From contig CALSCQ010002478.1 of NCBI GenBank assembly GCA_943704525.1, positions 1-41,779 of the forward strand: a stretch of 41,779 bases of DNA, written 5' to 3'. Below the pieces are notes generated by a model, which saw only the letters and a list, made by a program, of their open reading frames with translations, made no database searches and was not told the DNA's origin. Each line of letters starts with the position of its first letter. The stretch's first letter is position 1. Source of the stretch: Pigoraptor vietnamica (taxonomy: Eukaryota > Opisthokonta > Filasterea). Below, in pieces: positions 39,159 to 41,779 of the stretch. The position numbers and the translations under genes are program-made.

Positions 39159-41779
39159 ATGGAGGGGAAGGGGAAGTTTTGGGAGACGGACCTTACGAAG
39201 GCCCTCGAGCCGCGATTGGGCAAGTCGGGAAACGCCGCGCGCGCGCCCGTCACCGTCATCGACGTCTTCAACAGCACGTGCGCGAAATACGGCGACCAGG
39301 TGACTCGGCCGCGCGTCTGTGTGTCTCCCACGGGAATTGTGGCCCCGTGCATGAGAGGGGCCGTCGTTGCGGCAGTTGCTCACGCCCACTCTGTGTACTG
39401 CGATGCAGCCTGCGCTCCACGTGGAGAGGGGCGGCAAGTGGATTAATTGGACATGGAAGCAGTACCAGTCGGACGCGCTGAAGTGCGCCAAGGCCTTTGT
39501 CAAGCTGGGCCTGGGTCCCCGCCGGTGTGTCGGCATCCTCGGGTTCAACTCGCCGGGTGCGTGCAGTCTCCGACGTTTGTCTCTGTGATTGCATGATCTG
39601 CCCTTTGCTTGCGAGGGCCGGGGCTGTTAGGAGGCGCTTCCTTCTGCATTTCCTCCCGGACTTGTTCTGACGGTCGCACTGTCGTTCGTCTGTCGCAGAG
39701 TGGCTTATTGCCAACATGGCCGCTATCTACGCCGAGGGCGTGCCGTTTGGCATTTACACGACGAACGCTGCGGACGCGTGCCACTTTGTTCTTGAGCACT
39801 CGAAGGCGCAGGTGGGTGCGCCGGGATCAACACGGCTGTTGGAAGCGAAATTTCTTCTCTCGATTCCCATTTGATAGTGCGAGGATGGGTATTCAACCAA
39901 TGATTACCTATTGAACTGAGGTCACTCGAGTGCCATGCCTTGAGCACTGATCGAGGGGAGTGTGTTTTTGCGCGCAGATTTGCGTTGTGGAGAACGCGGC
40001 GCAGCTGGCCAAGATCCTCGAGATCAAGGACAAGCTGCCTGAGCTCAAGGCGGTGGTGCAGTATTCCGAGAGGCTCCCCGACAAGGCCCCGGACTACGTG
40101 CACTCGTGGGAGTCCTTCCTCAAGCTCGGTAAGCATGCGCGTGCACATTGTCATCGACAGTTGCATGTGCGACGCGCAATAGTCGAATTATGTCGCTCGC
40201 TGCGTGTGTTGGGGTGTGTCCTGTGCGCGTGGGGCTTCGCGTCGCTTAAGAGGCTTGTTTTATAGGCTTGCATGTAACTCACCGCTTGTGTCCGGACGCG
40301 GTCACCGCAGGCGAGAGCATTCCCGACGCCGACGTGCAGTCCAAGTGGAAGAGCATATTGCCCGGCCACTGCGCGACGATCATCTACACGTCCGGCACGA
40401 CGGGCAACCCGAAGGCCGTCATGCTGTCCCACGACGCCATGACGTGGACCGCCAGCATCGTCGCCGGCAAGTTCGGCGTCAACAACGAGGACCACATCAT
40501 CAGGTCTGTGTCACTGGCTGCGGCGTCCTCTAACACACTGACACGCCGACAAGGCTTACGTTGCTGGTTGATGCGCGCGATTGTCGTGCGGTGCAGAGTG
40601 CAGAGCGTGTGCCTATTGGGAGCTGTTTGAAATTGACGGAGGGGCATCCCGCGTCCCACCGTCAGCCCATGTGAGAGAAGATGGACGCCCGTGACTTGGA
40701 CTGACCCGGAGCTCTCCCTCCCCCGTCGCAGCTTCCTCCCCCTCAGCCACATTGCAGCGCAAATGGTGGACATCCACGCGCCGATGAATTTTGGCACGCG
40801 CGTGTACTTTGCGAAGCCCGACGCCCTCAAGGGGAGCCTGGGACAGACGCTGCGGGACGTGCGGCCAACATATCCGCCCTGCGTGCATCCTGTTTGATTT
40901 TTGTCTGTCTTGGTGCAGTTACTGGGGCCCGCTTGAGAGTGTCGTCCTTGACCGCGCTTGTCTTGCGTCGATGTCCACGCTGTTCCTCGGCGTTCCGCGC
41001 GTGTGGGAGAAGATTGCGGAGAAGATGCAGATGATGGCCTCGTCGCACTCTGGTTTCAAGAAGACGATCGGTGCGTGCACGGCTCGCTACTCTTGTCCCC
41101 CTCACTTTTTTTGGCACTGTTGGAGTCGATGATCGATCTCAGCGACATCTCAATTTGGAACTGTTGGAGTTGCATGCCGTATGTAGGCGCACTGGTTTTT
41201 CCCCCCCGTTTCGTTGTGAGCATTCGTTTGTGCGCAATCTCGAGCACATTGCGGCCCGCGCAGCTTCCTGGGCGAAGAAGAAGGGCCTCAAGGGCAACAT
41301 GGCCGTCCAGGAGGGCAAGAGCAAGCCCCACGGATGGTGGGTGAATGCTTCCGTTTGTGTCTGGACAGTCACGCACACACACACACACAGCATGGGACGC
41401 TGAATTTCCTCCGCAGTGCCGCTTTCAACATGGTGCGCTTGTCCTTGTGATGCTCACGCATGGTTTCGTATGCGGAACAGGTGGCTCGCCAACAAGCTCG
41501 TGTTTTCGAAAGTGAAGGAGGGCCTCGGCCTCGACCGCTGCCGCATGGCGTTCTCCGGCGCAGCGCCCATCCAGATGTCGACGCTGATGTACTTTCTCAG
41601 CCTCAACATCCCCATCTACGAGCTCTACGGGATGAGCGAGTCCACCGGTGCGTGGACGGATCACAAAGCAAGCACTCCACCTCTGTCTGGACGGATCATA
41701 CTCGCACCCTCCCTCTCCCTCCCAACATAGGGTTAGGATCACACGCGTCCTCCCCCCCCCCCCCCCCCCCCCCCCCCCC
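39159..41779 (+). CDS. ACSBG: bubblegum-type long-chain acyl-CoA synthetase, 3' end outside window
   Basis: Nine exons are visible: 39159-39299, 39409-39556, 39699-39811, 39978-40128, 40311-40503, 40732-40869, 40979-41070, 41264-41336, 41481-41647, giving 405 aa of a roughly 650-750 aa family. The exon 9 donor GTGCGT at 41648 opens an intron that runs off the window. The sequence follows human [28 protein letters not shown]-binding P-loop [10 protein letters not shown] (from residue 210), [42 protein letters not shown] and [11 protein letters not shown]. It activates long or very long fatty acids to acyl-CoA by way of acyl-AMP; the C-terminal lid is missing only because the window ends. Intron 6 is AT-AC (U12-type). 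The 41337-41480 intron boundary is the least certain. Confidence 0.9.
40870..40978 (+). other. U12-type AT-AC intron in ACSBG
   Basis: The intron starts ATATCC (40870-40875), ends CCAC at 40978, and holds GTCCTTGAC (40944-40952), one base from the U12 branch-site consensus TTCCTTRAC. Phase 2 fits, and the junction gives [17 protein letters not shown], the expected family sequence. No GT-AG alternative restores this. The branch A (40951) to 3' end distance of 27 bases is longer than usual. Confidence 0.8.
41371..41391. repeat. short (CA)n tract in an ACSBG intron
   Basis: CACGCACACACACACACA type repeat within intron 41337-41480. Confidence 0.85.
41648..41779 (+). other. truncated ACSBG intron ending in a poly-C run
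   Basis: After the GTGCGT donor come pyrimidine-rich sequence, a TAGGGTTAGG stretch (41728-41737) and a run of about 28 C at the end. AACATAG at 41724-41730 could be an acceptor, but the sequence after it does not look like the next ACSBG exon. Confidence 0.5.

Noticed and set aside
40882-40919. GT-AG alternative for ACSBG intron 6 (GTGCATCC donor, GGTGCAG acceptor)
   Set aside because: It would be only about 38 bases and would insert residues that the family lacks. The AT-AC reading gives the exact family sequence.

Overview
This is eukaryotic nuclear DNA from a flagellated protist. It is GC-rich, its introns are mostly 60-230 nt, and no bacterial or viral genes were seen. The gene set includes an outer-arm axonemal dynein heavy chain, CARMIL, REV7, an OSCA/TMEM63 channel, COQ9, a selenocysteine-containing SELENOF, an EPSTI1-like protein and a bubblegum-type acyl-CoA synthetase. 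One AT-AC intron indicates a minor (U12) spliceosome, and an RFX-like X-box lies upstream of the dynein. This points to a flagellate on the amorphean/obazoan side of the tree, for example apusomonad-like. That placement is inference; no species can be named. Donor sites are mostly GTGNGT, and two introns are GC-AG.

Layout, left to right: (TG)n tract; tentative 5' exons of a minus-strand gene leaving the window (121-534); REV7/MAD2L2 (+, 603-1434); a C2-dCache-class III adenylyl cyclase in 13 exons (+, 1863-6409); a short ill-defined spliced unit (-, about 6590-7150); an NTF2-like protein (+, 7467-8561); an OSCA/TMEM63 channel (-, 8646-11377); a membrane-anchored TPR protein (+, 12006-13660); the beta-type outer-arm dynein heavy chain (-, 13901-27569, 4473 aa); CARMIL in 18 exons (+, 28539-35046); COQ9 in 8 exons (-, 35143-36712); SELENOF with in-frame UGA and a 3' SECIS (+, 36936-38072); an EPSTI1-like gene (-, 38248-38817); and an ACSBG-type synthetase cut by the window end (+, from 39159).

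Apart from REV7 followed by the cyclase, neighbours alternate strand strictly, so nearly every intergenic gap is either a shared divergent promoter or a short convergent 3' gap. The genes do not form one pathway. Several serve flagella, actin and membrane signalling (dynein, CARMIL, cyclase, OSCA). Others are housekeeping genes of mitochondria (COQ9), ER (SELENOF), genome maintenance (REV7) and lipid activation (ACSBG). All exon models were built by hand from splice motifs, reading phase and remembered protein families. No transcript or database evidence was available.
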